Part shown: positions 53,051 to 62,413 of the stretch, piece after piece
How positions within the stretch are numbered: the first letter of the stretch is position 1
Layout: the number at the start of each line of letters is the position of its first letter
Origin: J095 sp964517605
Lineage (GTDB): Bacteria; Chloroflexota; Anaerolineae; 4572-78; J111
DNA: 64,000 nt
NCBI GenBank assembly: GCA_964517605.1
Contig: CAZFCE010000003.1
Location: forward strand, 186,001-250,000
Reading direction: 5' to 3'
Program-made: the position numbers and the translations under genes
The notes under the pieces: generated by a model
Seen by the model: only the letters and a program-made list of their open reading frames with translations
What the model was told of the DNA's origin: nothing
The model's database searches: none

Positions 53051-55100
53051 CCATCAATCCGGCGCGTTGGTTCGCCGGCCCAATGTTCAGGTTATTATTA
53101 TTTTGATTTTGCTGCTGGCGGCGCTGTTCCGTTTGTACCAGTTGCCGGCGCTGCCGCCCGGCCTCAATTTTGATGAAGCCGGCGACGGTGTGGCCGCGCT
53201 CGATGTTTTGCACGGCGCGCCGCAGTTGTGGTGGCGGATTGGCGGCGGCAAAGAACCGCTCTGGCCCTGGTTGCTGGCCATTAGCACGGCGGTGCTGGGG
53301 CCAGTGCCGCTGGCGTTGCGGTTGCCAGCCGCGCTGGTGGGCGTGTTCACCGTGGCCACGTTGCTGCCGTTGGGCCGGGCGCTGTTTCCGCGCCAACCGG
53401 CGGTGGCGTTGCTGGCGGCGCTGGGGCTGGCGCTATCGGAGTGGCACGTGCATGTGAGCCGGCTGGGGCTGCGGGCGGTGTTGTTGCCGCCGCTGGCGGC
53501 GCTGGCCTTTTATTTTTTCTGGCTTGGGTTTAACCGGACGCCGGCCCGCGCCGGTTGGGTGCGGTGGGCGGTGATCTTTTTGGCGTTAGCGGTGTACACC
53601 TATCTGGCGGCGCGGTTGCTGCCGCTGGTGGCGCCGGTGTTTGCGGCGCTGTTGTGGCTGGCTAACAGGCGGGGCCAACCGGGCCGCAATTGGGCGGCGG
53701 TGTTTTGGCTGCTGGGCTATACGCTGATTTTGCTGCTGCCGCTGGCCGGTTACTTTGCCCTTTACCCCGCCGATTTTGTGGCCCGCGCCGGAACGGTATC
53801 CATTTTTAACCCGGTCTGGAATCACGGCGATTTGCCGGGCACCATTGGGCACACGCTGTACCTGTCGCTGGGCACGTTTTTGGGCCTCACCGGCGACGCC
53901 AACCCGCTGGTTAATTTGCCCGGACAACCGGCGCTGTCGCCGCTACTGGCTCCATTTTTGGTGCTGGGTGCGCTGGTTAGCCTGTACCGGTCGGTGCGGC
54001 TATTTACCCAGCCCACCGCCACCGAAAACCCGGCCCATCTGTTTTTGCTGTGTTGGGGCGCAATAATGCTGTTGCCCGCGTTGCTGGCCCCGGAGGGCGC
54101 GCCCCACCATTTGCGGTTGCTCGGCGTGCTGGTGCCGGCCTGTTTACTGGCGGCGCTGGGGCTGGCTACGGCCATCAATTTTTTAAATGAATGGTTGCCG
54201 GCCCGGTTGGGGCGCTATCTGCCTGCCGCGCTGCCGGCGGTGATTTTTGCCGTGGTTGGTGGGCAAACGGCGTTCAACTACTTTGGGCGTTGGGCGCAAA
54301 CCGATTTTACCCTGATTTTTGATGTGTACGCCACTCGCCTGGCGGCCCAAATTGCTCAAACCGGCGGCCCCGCCGCCGCGTTTGTTTTGCCAATGGATGT
54401 GCGCGCCGGGGACGAAGCCCGCCACTACACGCTGGATTATCTGCTGGATGGCGCGGCGGCGGCGTACACTTACCTGCCGGTGGCAGACACCTCGGCGGCG
54501 GCGTTGTTAAACCGGGCGGCGGCGGGCAAAACGCAACTTAAAGTGGTGCGTTGGACCGCCGACAAACACCGCGAAGCCGACGCCAAAGAAATTGTGTCGT
54601 TTTTATTGGATCAGGCCGGGCCACCGGCCCGCCGGGAATCCTTTCCGGTGTATGATCTTGAAACCTACAACCTGCCTGTGCCGGTAAAATTTGAGTTGCC
54701 GCACCCCAACCGGCCCATCAACGCCAATTTTGATAACCTGCTGCGCCTTGATGCGGCCTGGTTGCCGCCGGCAGCCCGGCCCGGCCACATGCTGCCGGTG
54801 GCGCTCACTTTTTGGCCGTTGGCGGCTATGCCCGCCGATTACAAAGCCTCGCTGCGGCTGGTGGCATCCACCGGCGAGCGGCTGGCGCAAAAAGACCGCG
54901 CGTTGTTGCATAATTTTCACCAGGGCACTTCATTGTGGCCGCCGGGGCCGGTTAACGAATATTATTTGCTGCCGGTGCCGGCTGAGGCTCCGCATGGCGT
55001 TTACACCGTGACGGTGGTCATTTACCACCCGGAAACGCAGGCTCCGCTGGTAGCCAACGGTCAGGCCGAAGTGACGCTCGGCCCGATGCGGCTGGAGTAG
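53043..55100 (+). CDS. GT39-like membrane glycosyltransferase 3
   Basis: 685 residues from the ATG at 53043, which overlaps the preceding gene by 8 bp. The loop after the first membrane segment reads LNFDEAGDGVAALDVLHG, with the Asp-Glu pair, closer to the PMT_2/ArnT type seen in glycan-modifying enzymes. The C-terminal outside module is shorter and more divergent than in the others. After it the operon is interrupted by a 357-bp non-coding region. Confidence 0.86.
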   Translation: MNNHQSGALVRRPNVQVIIILILLLAALFRLYQLPALPPGLNFDEAGDGVAALDVLHGAPQLWWRIGGGKEPLWPWLLAISTAVLGPVPLALRLPAALVGVFTVATLLPLGRALFPRQPAVALLAALGLALSEWHVHVSRLGLRAVLLPPLAALAFYFFWLGFNRTPARAGWVRWAVIFLALAVYTYLAARLLPLVAPVFAALLWLANRRGQPGRNWAAVFWLLGYTLILLLPLAGYFALYPADFVARAGTVSIFNPVWNHGDLPGTIGHTLYLSLGTFLGLTGDANPLVNLPGQPALSPLLAPFLVLGALVSLYRSVRLFTQPTATENPAHLFLLCWGAIMLLPALLAPEGAPHHLRLLGVLVPACLLAALGLATAINFLNEWLPARLGRYLPAALPAVIFAVVGGQTAFNYFGRWAQTDFTLIFDVYATRLAAQIAQTGGPAAAFVLPMDVRAGDEARHYTLDYLLDGAAAAYTYLPVADTSAAALLNRAAAGKTQLKVVRWTADKHREADAKEIVSFLLDQAGPPARRESFPVYDLETYNLPVPVKFELPHPNRPINANFDNLLRLDAAWLPPAARPGHMLPVALTFWPLAAMPADYKASLRLVASTGERLAQKDRALLHNFHQGTSLWPPGPVNEYYLLPVPAEAPHGVYTVTVVIYHPETQAPLVANGQAEVTLGPMRLE

Positions 55101-55185
55101 GGTTTTGTCTGCCCATTTTGGGCGTGGTATGATGGGGTTGGTTCAACCCGGATTGATTTTGGGAACCGGCTGCCTGACAGTTTTC

Positions 55186-55385
55186 AACACGAATGGCGCG
55201 AATGTGAACCGAATAACGCGAATATTGTGATAAAAATTCCGGCTCATGGTTAGAACGAGTGCTAAAGTGACCGGCACTTATCGCTATAATAAACCAAAGT
55301 GCCGGTCACTTGTACTTAACATGAGCCAAATTTCCTGAAAAATTCGTGCTATTCGGCCCAATTCGGAGTATTCGCGTTAAGAATT
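55186..55385. repeat. About 200-bp nested palindromic element (MITE-like)
   Basis: Three layers of inverted repeats share one centre. The outer layer is CGAAT-rich arms at 55186-55225 and 55340-55380, the middle one GGCTCATGGTTAG (55241-55253) with CTTAACATGAGCC (55315-55327), and the inner one AAGTGACCGGCACTT (55265-55279) with AAGTGCCGGTCACTT (55297-55311). No reading frame for a transposase is present, so it would be a non-autonomous element. The rest of 55101-55457 holds no gene. Confidence 0.82.
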
Positions 55386-55457
55386 TAGGGGGTCACGCCC
55401 AAAATGTTAGGTGGTTAATTGGGAGAATTTTAACTTTTTTATGAGCGTAAAAATTTT

Positions 55458-57818
55458 ATGCTGACCTCCCAACCGGTCCGATTTAACCGGCTGGCTGCCA
55501 ACCTGGCCCTGAGCGCCGCTATTTTTTTGCTGGCGTTGTTGCCCCGCGCCTACGATTTGGGCCGGTTTGTTACCGCCGACGAGGCCAAGTGGGTGTATCG
55601 TTCGGCGCAGTTTGCCGGGGCGTTGCTGCGCGGCGATTTTGCGGCCACCAGCGTTAACCTTACGCCCGGCGTAACCACCACCTGGGTGGGCAGTGTGGGC
55701 CTGGGCTGGCACTACTGGCGCAACCCGGTGGCCGGTTTATCTTTGGCGGATTGGCTGGCCGGCCTGCCCGAATTCAGGGCGGAGTTGCCGGTGCTGGTGG
55801 CCACGCGCTGGCCGGGCGTGTTGCTGGCCTCACTGCTGGTGGTGGCGTTATACTGGCAGGCGCGAGCGTTGGTTGCGCCCAACGTGGCGCTGGCGGCGGC
55901 AATTTTCATCGCGCTGGACCCGCATTTGGTGGCGTTGTCGCGGGTGCTGGGCCACGATATTTGGGCAGCGTTGTTTGTAACGATGGCGTTGTTTGGGTTG
56001 TTGCTGGCGGTGCGGCGGCGCGAAAACTGGTGGTATTTTGGCCTGTCCGGCGGCGCGGCGGGGCTGGCGTTTTTATCAAAAGCGCCGGCGCTGTTTTTGT
56101 TGCCATTTGCCGGGCTGATTTTCTTAACGCTGGTGGCGCGGCAGCCGGCCAAATTTGGCTTTTGGCTGGCGCGATTTGGGTTGTGGGGCGTGGCGGCCTA
56201 TCTTGTTTTTGTGGCGGTTTGGCCGGCGGCCTGGGTTGAGCCGCTGGGCCGCCCGTGGGCCGTGGTTGAAAACGCCTTTTTATCCGCCACGGACAAAGAG
56301 GAAGCCGACGCCGAAAATTACTGGCAAACGCCCGATCTCGGCCCGTGGTATTATTTGGTGTACGGCGGTTTCAAACTCAGCCCGTTGGTGGTGGTTGGGC
56401 TGGGGCTGGCGGCGGGCTTTGGCGCAATGCGGTTGCGCCGGCGCGGTGAGGTAAACTGGCGCAACTGGCCCGATTCGCCGTTGTTTTGGCTGCTGGCGTT
56501 TGTTATGCTGTTTACAATTTTTATGACACTGGGCGGCAAACGCAGCGCCCGTTACATTTTACCGGCATTTCCGGCGCTGGCGCTGCTGGCGGCGGCGGGC
56601 TGGGATCGGCTTTTTAACCTGGCGCTGGCGTATGGGCCGGGCAATTCACGGGCCACAAGCGGGCTGCGCTGGTTGTACCAGGGATCGCTGGCGGTGGCGG
56701 CGGCGCTGGTGTTGATGCCGGTTGCGCCGTATTATATAACCTACTTCAACCCTTTGTTGGGCGGCGCAAAAACCGCAGCCGCTTTGATGAAAATCGGCTG
56801 GGGCGAGGGGCTGGATCATGTGGGCCGCTTTTTGCAGCGAGAATTGCCGGGCCGCCGGGTGGGCACGGTGTACGCCTCGACGGTGGCCCCGTTTTACAGC
56901 GGCGATCTGGCGGCCGTAACCGCCGACAACCTGGATTTTTTGGTGCTATATTTGAAACAGGCGCAATCCGGCGAACCGTCGCCGGCGTTTGTGCGCTATT
57001 TTGAGCAGGTTGACCCGGTTTTTTCGGTGGATTTGCACGGCCTGCATTACGCCGATGTGTACGCCGGCCCCACCCTTACGCTGTTGCCCGCTGCCGCGCC
57101 GGGCCGAGACCCCGCGCCGGTGGGCTACCGCCCGCTTGCCCCGTATGGCCGCATTGGCGAGCCGTTGGACGTTGACGTGGTGTGGGGTAACGCAGCCACG
57201 CTGCCTGTTGGCCCGGCGACGGTATTACTTAAGCCGGCGGCGGAGAATCAACCCGTGGTTGAGGGCGTAGCGCCGCTTGTCCGGCTGGCCGACGACCTGG
57301 CGGTAAGCCATCACCAATTGCTGCTACCCGCCGATTTGCCGCGCGGCGATTATGCCCTGTCGCTGGAGGGCCAGCCGTTGGGCAAAATTGAGTTGCGCCG
57401 GTTTCAAATGCCATCAAATTTAACGCCGGCGCAGAACGTGGTTTTTGGCGGGCAGGTGGCGCTGCTGGGCTATCAATTTGAACCTAGCAAAGATTACCTG
57501 GCGGTAACGCTGGCCTGGCAGGCGCAACAGGCGCATTTGCCGGATTACACGGTGTTTGTGCAAGTGCTGGACGCCGCTACCGGGGCGCGGGTAGCCGGAA
57601 TTGATGCGCCGCCGCAGCGGGGCGAATATCCCACCGACCGGTGGGTAAAAGATGAGGTGGTGGTTGACCGCTACGTGGTAGCCGTGCCGCCCCGGCTTGC
57701 GCCCGGCCATTACAACATTGTGGTGGGCCTGTACCGCGCCGGTACCGGCCAGCGGCTAACGGTGGATGGCGGCCCGGATTACTGGCTGCTACCGTGGACA
57801 TTTATCTGGAAAGGATAA
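55458..57818 (+). CDS. GT39-like membrane glycosyltransferase 4
   Basis: 786 residues. The first outside loop has FVTADEAKWVYRSAQFAGAL with the Asp-Glu pair, and TPGVTTTWVGSVGLGWHYW follows. GGKRSARYILPAFPALALLA near residue 360 matches the loop seen in gene 2 and gene 5. The C-terminal part (about 570-786) carries the shared beta module plus an extra segment. The ATG at 55458 has no strong ribosome binding site, so initiation may differ from the coupled genes upstream. Confidence 0.86.
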   Translation: MLTSQPVRFNRLAANLALSAAIFLLALLPRAYDLGRFVTADEAKWVYRSAQFAGALLRGDFAATSVNLTPGVTTTWVGSVGLGWHYWRNPVAGLSLADWLAGLPEFRAELPVLVATRWPGVLLASLLVVALYWQARALVAPNVALAAAIFIALDPHLVALSRVLGHDIWAALFVTMALFGLLLAVRRRENWWYFGLSGGAAGLAFLSKAPALFLLPFAGLIFLTLVARQPAKFGFWLARFGLWGVAAYLVFVAVWPAAWVEPLGRPWAVVENAFLSATDKEEADAENYWQTPDLGPWYYLVYGGFKLSPLVVVGLGLAAGFGAMRLRRRGEVNWRNWPDSPLFWLLAFVMLFTIFMTLGGKRSARYILPAFPALALLAAAGWDRLFNLALAYGPGNSRATSGLRWLYQGSLAVAAALVLMPVAPYYITYFNPLLGGAKTAAALMKIGWGEGLDHVGRFLQRELPGRRVGTVYASTVAPFYSGDLAAVTADNLDFLVLYLKQAQSGEPSPAFVRYFEQVDPVFSVDLHGLHYADVYAGPTLTLLPAAAPGRDPAPVGYRPLAPYGRIGEPLDVDVVWGNAATLPVGPATVLLKPAAENQPVVEGVAPLVRLADDLAVSHHQLLLPADLPRGDYALSLEGQPLGKIELRRFQMPSNLTPAQNVVFGGQVALLGYQFEPSKDYLAVTLAWQAQQAHLPDYTVFVQVLDAATGARVAGIDAPPQRGEYPTDRWVKDEVVVDRYVVAVPPRLAPGHYNIVVGLYRAGTGQRLTVDGGPDYWLLPWTFIWKG

Positions 57819-60397
57819 ACATTGCTGTGGAACGGGCATCCTTTAAAGAACAACTGGTTGATATTGTAAAATCACCGCCGTTTGTGTCGTTGGCGTTGTT
57901 TGTGCTGGCTTTGGTGCCGCGCCTGCTGGATTTGGGCCGTTTTCTCACCGCCGATGAGTTTTTGTGGGCCGACCGTTCGCGTAATTTTTTGGCCGGGCTA
58001 ACCAATTCGGCGTATCAATGCACCACGGTGGTGGAAAAATGGGAATATGCCACCGGATTGGCCTGCACGTTGCGCACCGGCCATCCCGGCGTAACCACCA
58101 TGTGGACGGGCAGTTTGGGCCTGGTTTTAACCTGGCTGGCGCGCGGGCGCAATTTGCCGCTGCACGATTTTATTGTGGGCCTGTCAACCGACCCGCTCGA
58201 TGCCAGTTTGGTGGCCCCGTTGCGTTTGGGCACGGTGCTGATTACGTCCATTTGGGTGGTGGCGGTGTTCTGGCTGGTACGCCGGTTGTTAGGTGGCAAA
58301 ATCGCATTGATAACGGCGCTGCTGCTGGCGCTCAGCCCGTTTCACGTGGCGTTGTCGCGGGTGCTGCACCACGATGCGCTCAGCACCACCTTTATGACGC
58401 TGGCGGCGCTAACCGCGCTGATTTACTGGGGACAAAATGAGGGCCGGCGCTGGCTGCTGGCTTCGGGGGTGTTGGGCGGGCTGGCGGCGTTGAGCAAAAG
58501 CCCGGCGCTTTATTTGCTGCCGTACATTGCTTTAACCGGGCTGTGGTTTACCGTGGCCGGCCATCACCGCGAGGGTGCAGGCAACCTGGCGCGGCGGCTG
58601 GCGTTTCGCACCATTCCCGATGGGTTGTTGTGGTTTGCGGCGCTGGCCATTACGGTAACGGTGTGCTGGCCGGCCATGTGGGTTGCGCCGCGCGAAGCCA
58701 TCGAAACCGTGATTTTTGTGGGCAGCAAATACGCCACCGGCGGCCATGCCAAAGGCAACTTCTTTTTGGGCGAAATTTCAAACGACCCCGGCGCGTTGTT
58801 TTACCCGGTAACGTGGCTGTTCCGCACCACGCCGCCGGCGCTGGTGGGTGTGGCCAGCGCGCTGGTGTTGGGACTGGCAGCCTGGCTGCGCCGCCGGAAC
58901 AACCGCGCGGCGGACGAATCGCCGGTGGCGACGGCGTTTTGGCGTTATTTGCCGCTGATGCTGGTGTTTGTGGCCGGCTATTACGTGTTGATGACCGTGG
59001 GCGAAAAGAAGCAGGATCGGTATTTTTTGCCGGCGTACCCCTGGCTGGATATTATTGCGGCGGGCGGGCTGGCGCTGCTGGTGGATAATCTGGCCCGGCG
59101 GCTAAAGCCGGCGGCGCGGCCAATGGCCGGTTTTGCAACGCTGGCGGCGCTGGTGCTGGTAATCAACGGCTATTTGGTGGCCGATAACTATCCCTATTAT
59201 TTTACCTATTTTAACCCGGCGCTGGGCGGCCCGGCGGTCGCCGTTAAAGCGGTAACGGTGGGCTGGGGCGAAGGGCTTGACCTGGCCGCCGATTACCTCA
59301 ACTACAACCTCAATCCCACCAAAACCCGCGTGGCAAGCTGGTACGAATCCACCTTTAAACCCTATTACTACGGCCCGTCCATCAGCTATTCCAAAGAAAA
59401 AGGCAAGGCGCTGGCCGGAAAATACGTGATATTTTACATCAACCAGATTCAACGCCACTTCCCGGATGATATTTTGTTTGAATACATCGGTGCCAGGTTT
59501 TCGCCGGAGCAGGTAATCAAATTAAACGGGATCAACTATGTGTGGATTTATCCCAGCCTGGGGATTGACCATTACGTGACCGACCAAACTTACACCGGCA
59601 TCGCCTCGCTGCTGGCCTGGCAGTGGAACATTGGCGAAAAATCGCTTGTTCCCGGCCAAACGGTGCCGTTTGATTTGTACTGGGAATACTTGGGCAAAGA
59701 CCCCAACGAACCGTTCTTTTTCCGGTTGCTCGACGCTCAGGATCGGGTGTGGGCCGCAGGCGACAGCGCGCTGGTGCAGGGCGGGGCCAATCCGCCGGTA
59801 GAAAAATGGCGCGAGGGCGAAATTTTGCTGGATCATGGCATGTTAAATTTGCCGTTTGATATGCCGCCGGGCAAATATCGTTTGCAGGTGGGCATGCGCA
59901 CCAAAGCTCCGGCGGTAAAAAACGGCGAACTGCTGTTTAAGCTGGAACCCAACGACGAATGGGTAACGGTTGGCAACAACAAGCAGCCCGTTGCGCTTTA
60001 CCTGCCCGATGGAGCCAAAACCATCAAGCAGCCTCTGGGCGATTCGTTCACGTTGATGAACGGCATCTGGCCCGATAGCGTTGAGCGCCAGGGTAAATTT
60101 TTGCTCAAGCTGTACTGGCGGGTTGAGCGCCCGCTGCCCGCCGATACCGCCGTGCATGTGGCGCTGGTTGACGCGCAGGGCAAGGCGCAACACGCCTGGT
60201 TTAATCTGTCGCTGGCCGAAACCTTTGAGCCGCAAATGACCAATTGGCCCGCCGGGATTGTTTTTGGCAGCCGGTGGCAACTCGATTTGCCGCCGCAAAC
60301 GCCCGCCGGCGATTACCAGTTACAATTGGTGTGGCCGGCCAGTCCCAACCAACCCCTAACTATTGGCCACCTGCGGGTTGCAGAAAGCGCCAACTAA
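57794..60397 (+). CDS. GT39-like membrane glycosyltransferase 5
   Basis: 867 residues, the largest of the set. The N-terminal outside loop reads LTADEFLWADRSRNFLAGL (Asp-Glu pair), followed by TGHPGVTTMWTGSLGLVL and, later, GEKKQDRYFLPAYPWLDI. Two beta modules follow the membrane part, about residues 595-700 and 740-867. The GTG at 57794 overlaps the previous gene by 25 bp. A second GTG at 57827, preceded by GGAAAGG, is an equally good start. Its TAA overlaps the next ATG (TAATG). Together with genes 2 and 4 it forms the closest-related trio by motif. Confidence 0.85.
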   Translation: MDIYLERINIAVERASFKEQLVDIVKSPPFVSLALFVLALVPRLLDLGRFLTADEFLWADRSRNFLAGLTNSAYQCTTVVEKWEYATGLACTLRTGHPGVTTMWTGSLGLVLTWLARGRNLPLHDFIVGLSTDPLDASLVAPLRLGTVLITSIWVVAVFWLVRRLLGGKIALITALLLALSPFHVALSRVLHHDALSTTFMTLAALTALIYWGQNEGRRWLLASGVLGGLAALSKSPALYLLPYIALTGLWFTVAGHHREGAGNLARRLAFRTIPDGLLWFAALAITVTVCWPAMWVAPREAIETVIFVGSKYATGGHAKGNFFLGEISNDPGALFYPVTWLFRTTPPALVGVASALVLGLAAWLRRRNNRAADESPVATAFWRYLPLMLVFVAGYYVLMTVGEKKQDRYFLPAYPWLDIIAAGGLALLVDNLARRLKPAARPMAGFATLAALVLVINGYLVADNYPYYFTYFNPALGGPAVAVKAVTVGWGEGLDLAADYLNYNLNPTKTRVASWYESTFKPYYYGPSISYSKEKGKALAGKYVIFYINQIQRHFPDDILFEYIGARFSPEQVIKLNGINYVWIYPSLGIDHYVTDQTYTGIASLLAWQWNIGEKSLVPGQTVPFDLYWEYLGKDPNEPFFFRLLDAQDRVWAAGDSALVQGGANPPVEKWREGEILLDHGMLNLPFDMPPGKYRLQVGMRTKAPAVKNGELLFKLEPNDEWVTVGNNKQPVALYLPDGAKTIKQPLGDSFTLMNGIWPDSVERQGKFLLKLYWRVERPLPADTAVHVALVDAQGKAQHAWFNLSLAETFEPQMTNWPAGIVFGSRWQLDLPPQTPAGDYQLQLVWPASPNQPLTIGHLRVAESAN

Positions 60398-61503
60398 TGC
60401 CTATTCGACCCTTTTTGCTGGAACGTTTTTTTGCCCAATACGAGTTTAAGGCTCCCTACTTGCTGTGCAGTTCGGATTGCGAATCGGTGACGGTGCAGGA
60501 TTTGCTGGCCTTTGAGCCGGAAGCGTTGGCCCGGTTGCAAAACCTGTGGCTAGGTTACACCGAAACGCCCGGCCACCCCGATTTGCGGGCCGAAATTGCC
60601 GGCCTTTACCGCCAGATTACCCCCGACCAAATTCTGGTTCATGCCGGGGCGCAGGAAGCCATTTTTAATTTTATGAACGCGGCGCTGGCTCCCGGCGACC
60701 ACGTGATTGTCCATTTTCCCTGCTATCAATCGTTATTTGAAGTGGCGGCTGCAACGAATTGTCAGGTAACTTACTGGCCCACCTCGCCGCGCAACGGCTG
60801 GGAACTCGACCTTGATTTTTTGCAGGCGAATCTCCGGCCCAACACGCGGGCGGTGGTGGTAAACTGCCCGCACAACCCCACCGGCTACCTGATGAGCGCC
60901 GCCACCCAGCAAGCCCTGATTGAGATTGTCCGCCGGCGCGGGTTGCTGCTCTTTTCGGATGAAGTGTACCGGGGGCTGGAGCATAACCCGGCCCACCAAC
61001 TGCCCGCCGCCGCCGATTTGTACGAGAATGCGGTTTCGCTGGGCGTGATGTCTAAAACTTACGGGCTGGCCGGGCTGCGGATTGGCTGGCTGGCCACGCA
61101 AAACGCCACTCTCTGGCGGCAAGTGGCGGCGTTTAAGGATTACACCTCAATTTGCAGCAGCGCCCCCAGCGAATTTTTGGCGGCGCTGGCACTGCGCCAC
61201 CGGGAAAAACTGGTGGCGCGCAACCTGGCAATTGTGCGCCATAACCTGGAGTTGCTCAACCGGTTTTTTGCCGAGCACGCCCATATTTTTGATTGGACGC
61301 CGCCGCAAGCCGGGCCGGTGGCTTTTCCTCGGTTTAAACTGGCGCAGCCGGTAGCGGAGTTTTGCCAGGATTTGGTTGAGCGGCAGGGGGTGTTGCTCGC
61401 TCCCGGCGAGATGTTTGATTTTGCCGGAAACCACTTTAGAATTGGGTTTGGCCGCAAAAATTTACCGGAGGCGCTACCAAAATTGGCAGAATACCTCCGG
61501 TAA
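60397..61503 (+). CDS. PLP-dependent aminotransferase, class I/II
   Basis: 368 residues of the fold type I aminotransferase family. NCPHNPTGYLM is the substrate-cofactor Asn-Pro motif, FSDEVYRGLEH holds the PLP-ring Asp/Tyr and LGVMSKTYGLAGLRIGW has the PLP lysine. Family members act on amino acids or amino sugars; the substrate is unclear. The ATG overlaps the last GT39 stop by one base (TAATG), so it belongs to the same operon. A link to amino-sugar or lipid-head supply for that cluster is possible. It faces the NrtR-like gene. Confidence 0.87.
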   Translation: MPIRPFLLERFFAQYEFKAPYLLCSSDCESVTVQDLLAFEPEALARLQNLWLGYTETPGHPDLRAEIAGLYRQITPDQILVHAGAQEAIFNFMNAALAPGDHVIVHFPCYQSLFEVAAATNCQVTYWPTSPRNGWELDLDFLQANLRPNTRAVVVNCPHNPTGYLMSAATQQALIEIVRRRGLLLFSDEVYRGLEHNPAHQLPAAADLYENAVSLGVMSKTYGLAGLRIGWLATQNATLWRQVAAFKDYTSICSSAPSEFLAALALRHREKLVARNLAIVRHNLELLNRFFAEHAHIFDWTPPQAGPVAFPRFKLAQPVAEFCQDLVERQGVLLAPGEMFDFAGNHFRIGFGRKNLPEALPKLAEYLR

Positions 61504-61541
61504 ACAATGGCCGGTATTTTTACGTTAACAACGCTTTAAAA

Positions 61542-62240
61542 CTACGGGAACAACCGCCGGGTTTTGATTTCGGCCACGGCATCTTCTTTGAAGCGGTACA
61601 GTTGGGCCGGGCGTCCGCCGGTGGTGCGGAAGGTGTCAACCGGCTCAACCACCTGGGTTTTGCGCAATTTGCTGCGAAAATTGCCTTTATCGAGCTTGTC
61701 GCCCAACACAATTTCGTAGGCGTCCTGCAACTCGCGCAGCGTAAACTCCTCTGGCAGTAATTGAAACCCCACGGCGCTGTATTCCAGCTTGTAGCGCAGC
61801 CGCGTCAGGGCGTAATCCAGAATCTCGGCGTGGTCAAAAGCCAGTTGCGGCGGGTCGTACACCGAAAACCAGCCCACATCGGCGGCATCGCTGGCCGCTT
61901 TGGGGGCAAGTTTATCGCCGCCCACCAGCGCAAAATAAGCCACAGTGATGACGCGGGTACGCGGGTCGCGGTTAGGCTGGCCAAAAGTGTATAGTTGTTC
62001 CAGGTAAACATCGTCGTGGCCAACGCTGGTTTCCTCTTGCAATTCCCGGTAGGCGGCGGCCTCAAGGCTTTCGTCCATTTTAACAAAACCACCCGGAATG
62101 GCCCACATTCCTTCGTAGGGCCAGGCTTTGCGTTTAATCAGCATCACCTTTAGCTTTTCATCGAGGATGGTAAAAATCACTACATCCACCGTTACCGATG
62201 GCCGGTCATACTTTGCAGCATCGTAACTTTTTGCATCCAT
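61542..62240 (-). CDS. NrtR-like Nudix domain plus winged-helix regulator
   Basis: 232 residues. A Nudix domain (about 15-145) with the box GGFVKMDESLEAAAYRELQE followed by ETSV is joined to a winged-helix DNA-binding domain (about 155-232; FTLRELQDAYEIVLGDKLDK, FRSKLRKTQVVEPV). In the NrtR group the Nudix part binds ADP-ribose and the winged helix controls NAD synthesis or sugar genes. The box differs from the strict consensus at its last Gly (Ser here), so hydrolase activity may be lost or altered. A perfect palindrome 22-40 bases upstream suggests self-control. It does not share an operon with its neighbours. Confidence 0.85.
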   Translation of the reverse strand: MDAKSYDAAKYDRPSVTVDVVIFTILDEKLKVMLIKRKAWPYEGMWAIPGGFVKMDESLEAAAYRELQEETSVGHDDVYLEQLYTFGQPNRDPRTRVITVAYFALVGGDKLAPKAASDAADVGWFSVYDPPQLAFDHAEILDYALTRLRYKLEYSAVGFQLLPEEFTLRELQDAYEIVLGDKLDKGNFRSKLRKTQVVEPVDTFRTTGGRPAQLYRFKEDAVAEIKTRRLFP

Positions 62241-62261
62241 TGCCGGTACTCCAATTGTGGT

Positions 62262-62280
62262 AAGTGTAGTAAATACACTT
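62262..62280 (-). promoter_or_regulatory. Operator candidate of the NrtR-like gene
   Basis: AAGTGTA-GTAAA-TACACTT, a perfect inverted repeat 22-40 bases upstream of the regulator start, a common place for autorepression. NrtR operators vary among lineages, so the match to a known motif is not claimed. Confidence 0.6.
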
Positions 62281-62413
62281 GCTAATTATACGCATTCTTG
62301 ATGGGTTGTCTATTATTTCTGGTTGTTGGATTGTTTGTGATTACGCCCGGCGTGGAGTACAATTTAACTGGATCGGGACTTCAAATTCATTTTTAACGAC
62401 AGGAGACCAGCAG

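Noticed and set aside
55186..55385. Insertion sequence
   Set aside because: No transposase frame exists in the 357-bp gap; only a non-autonomous palindromic element can be supported.
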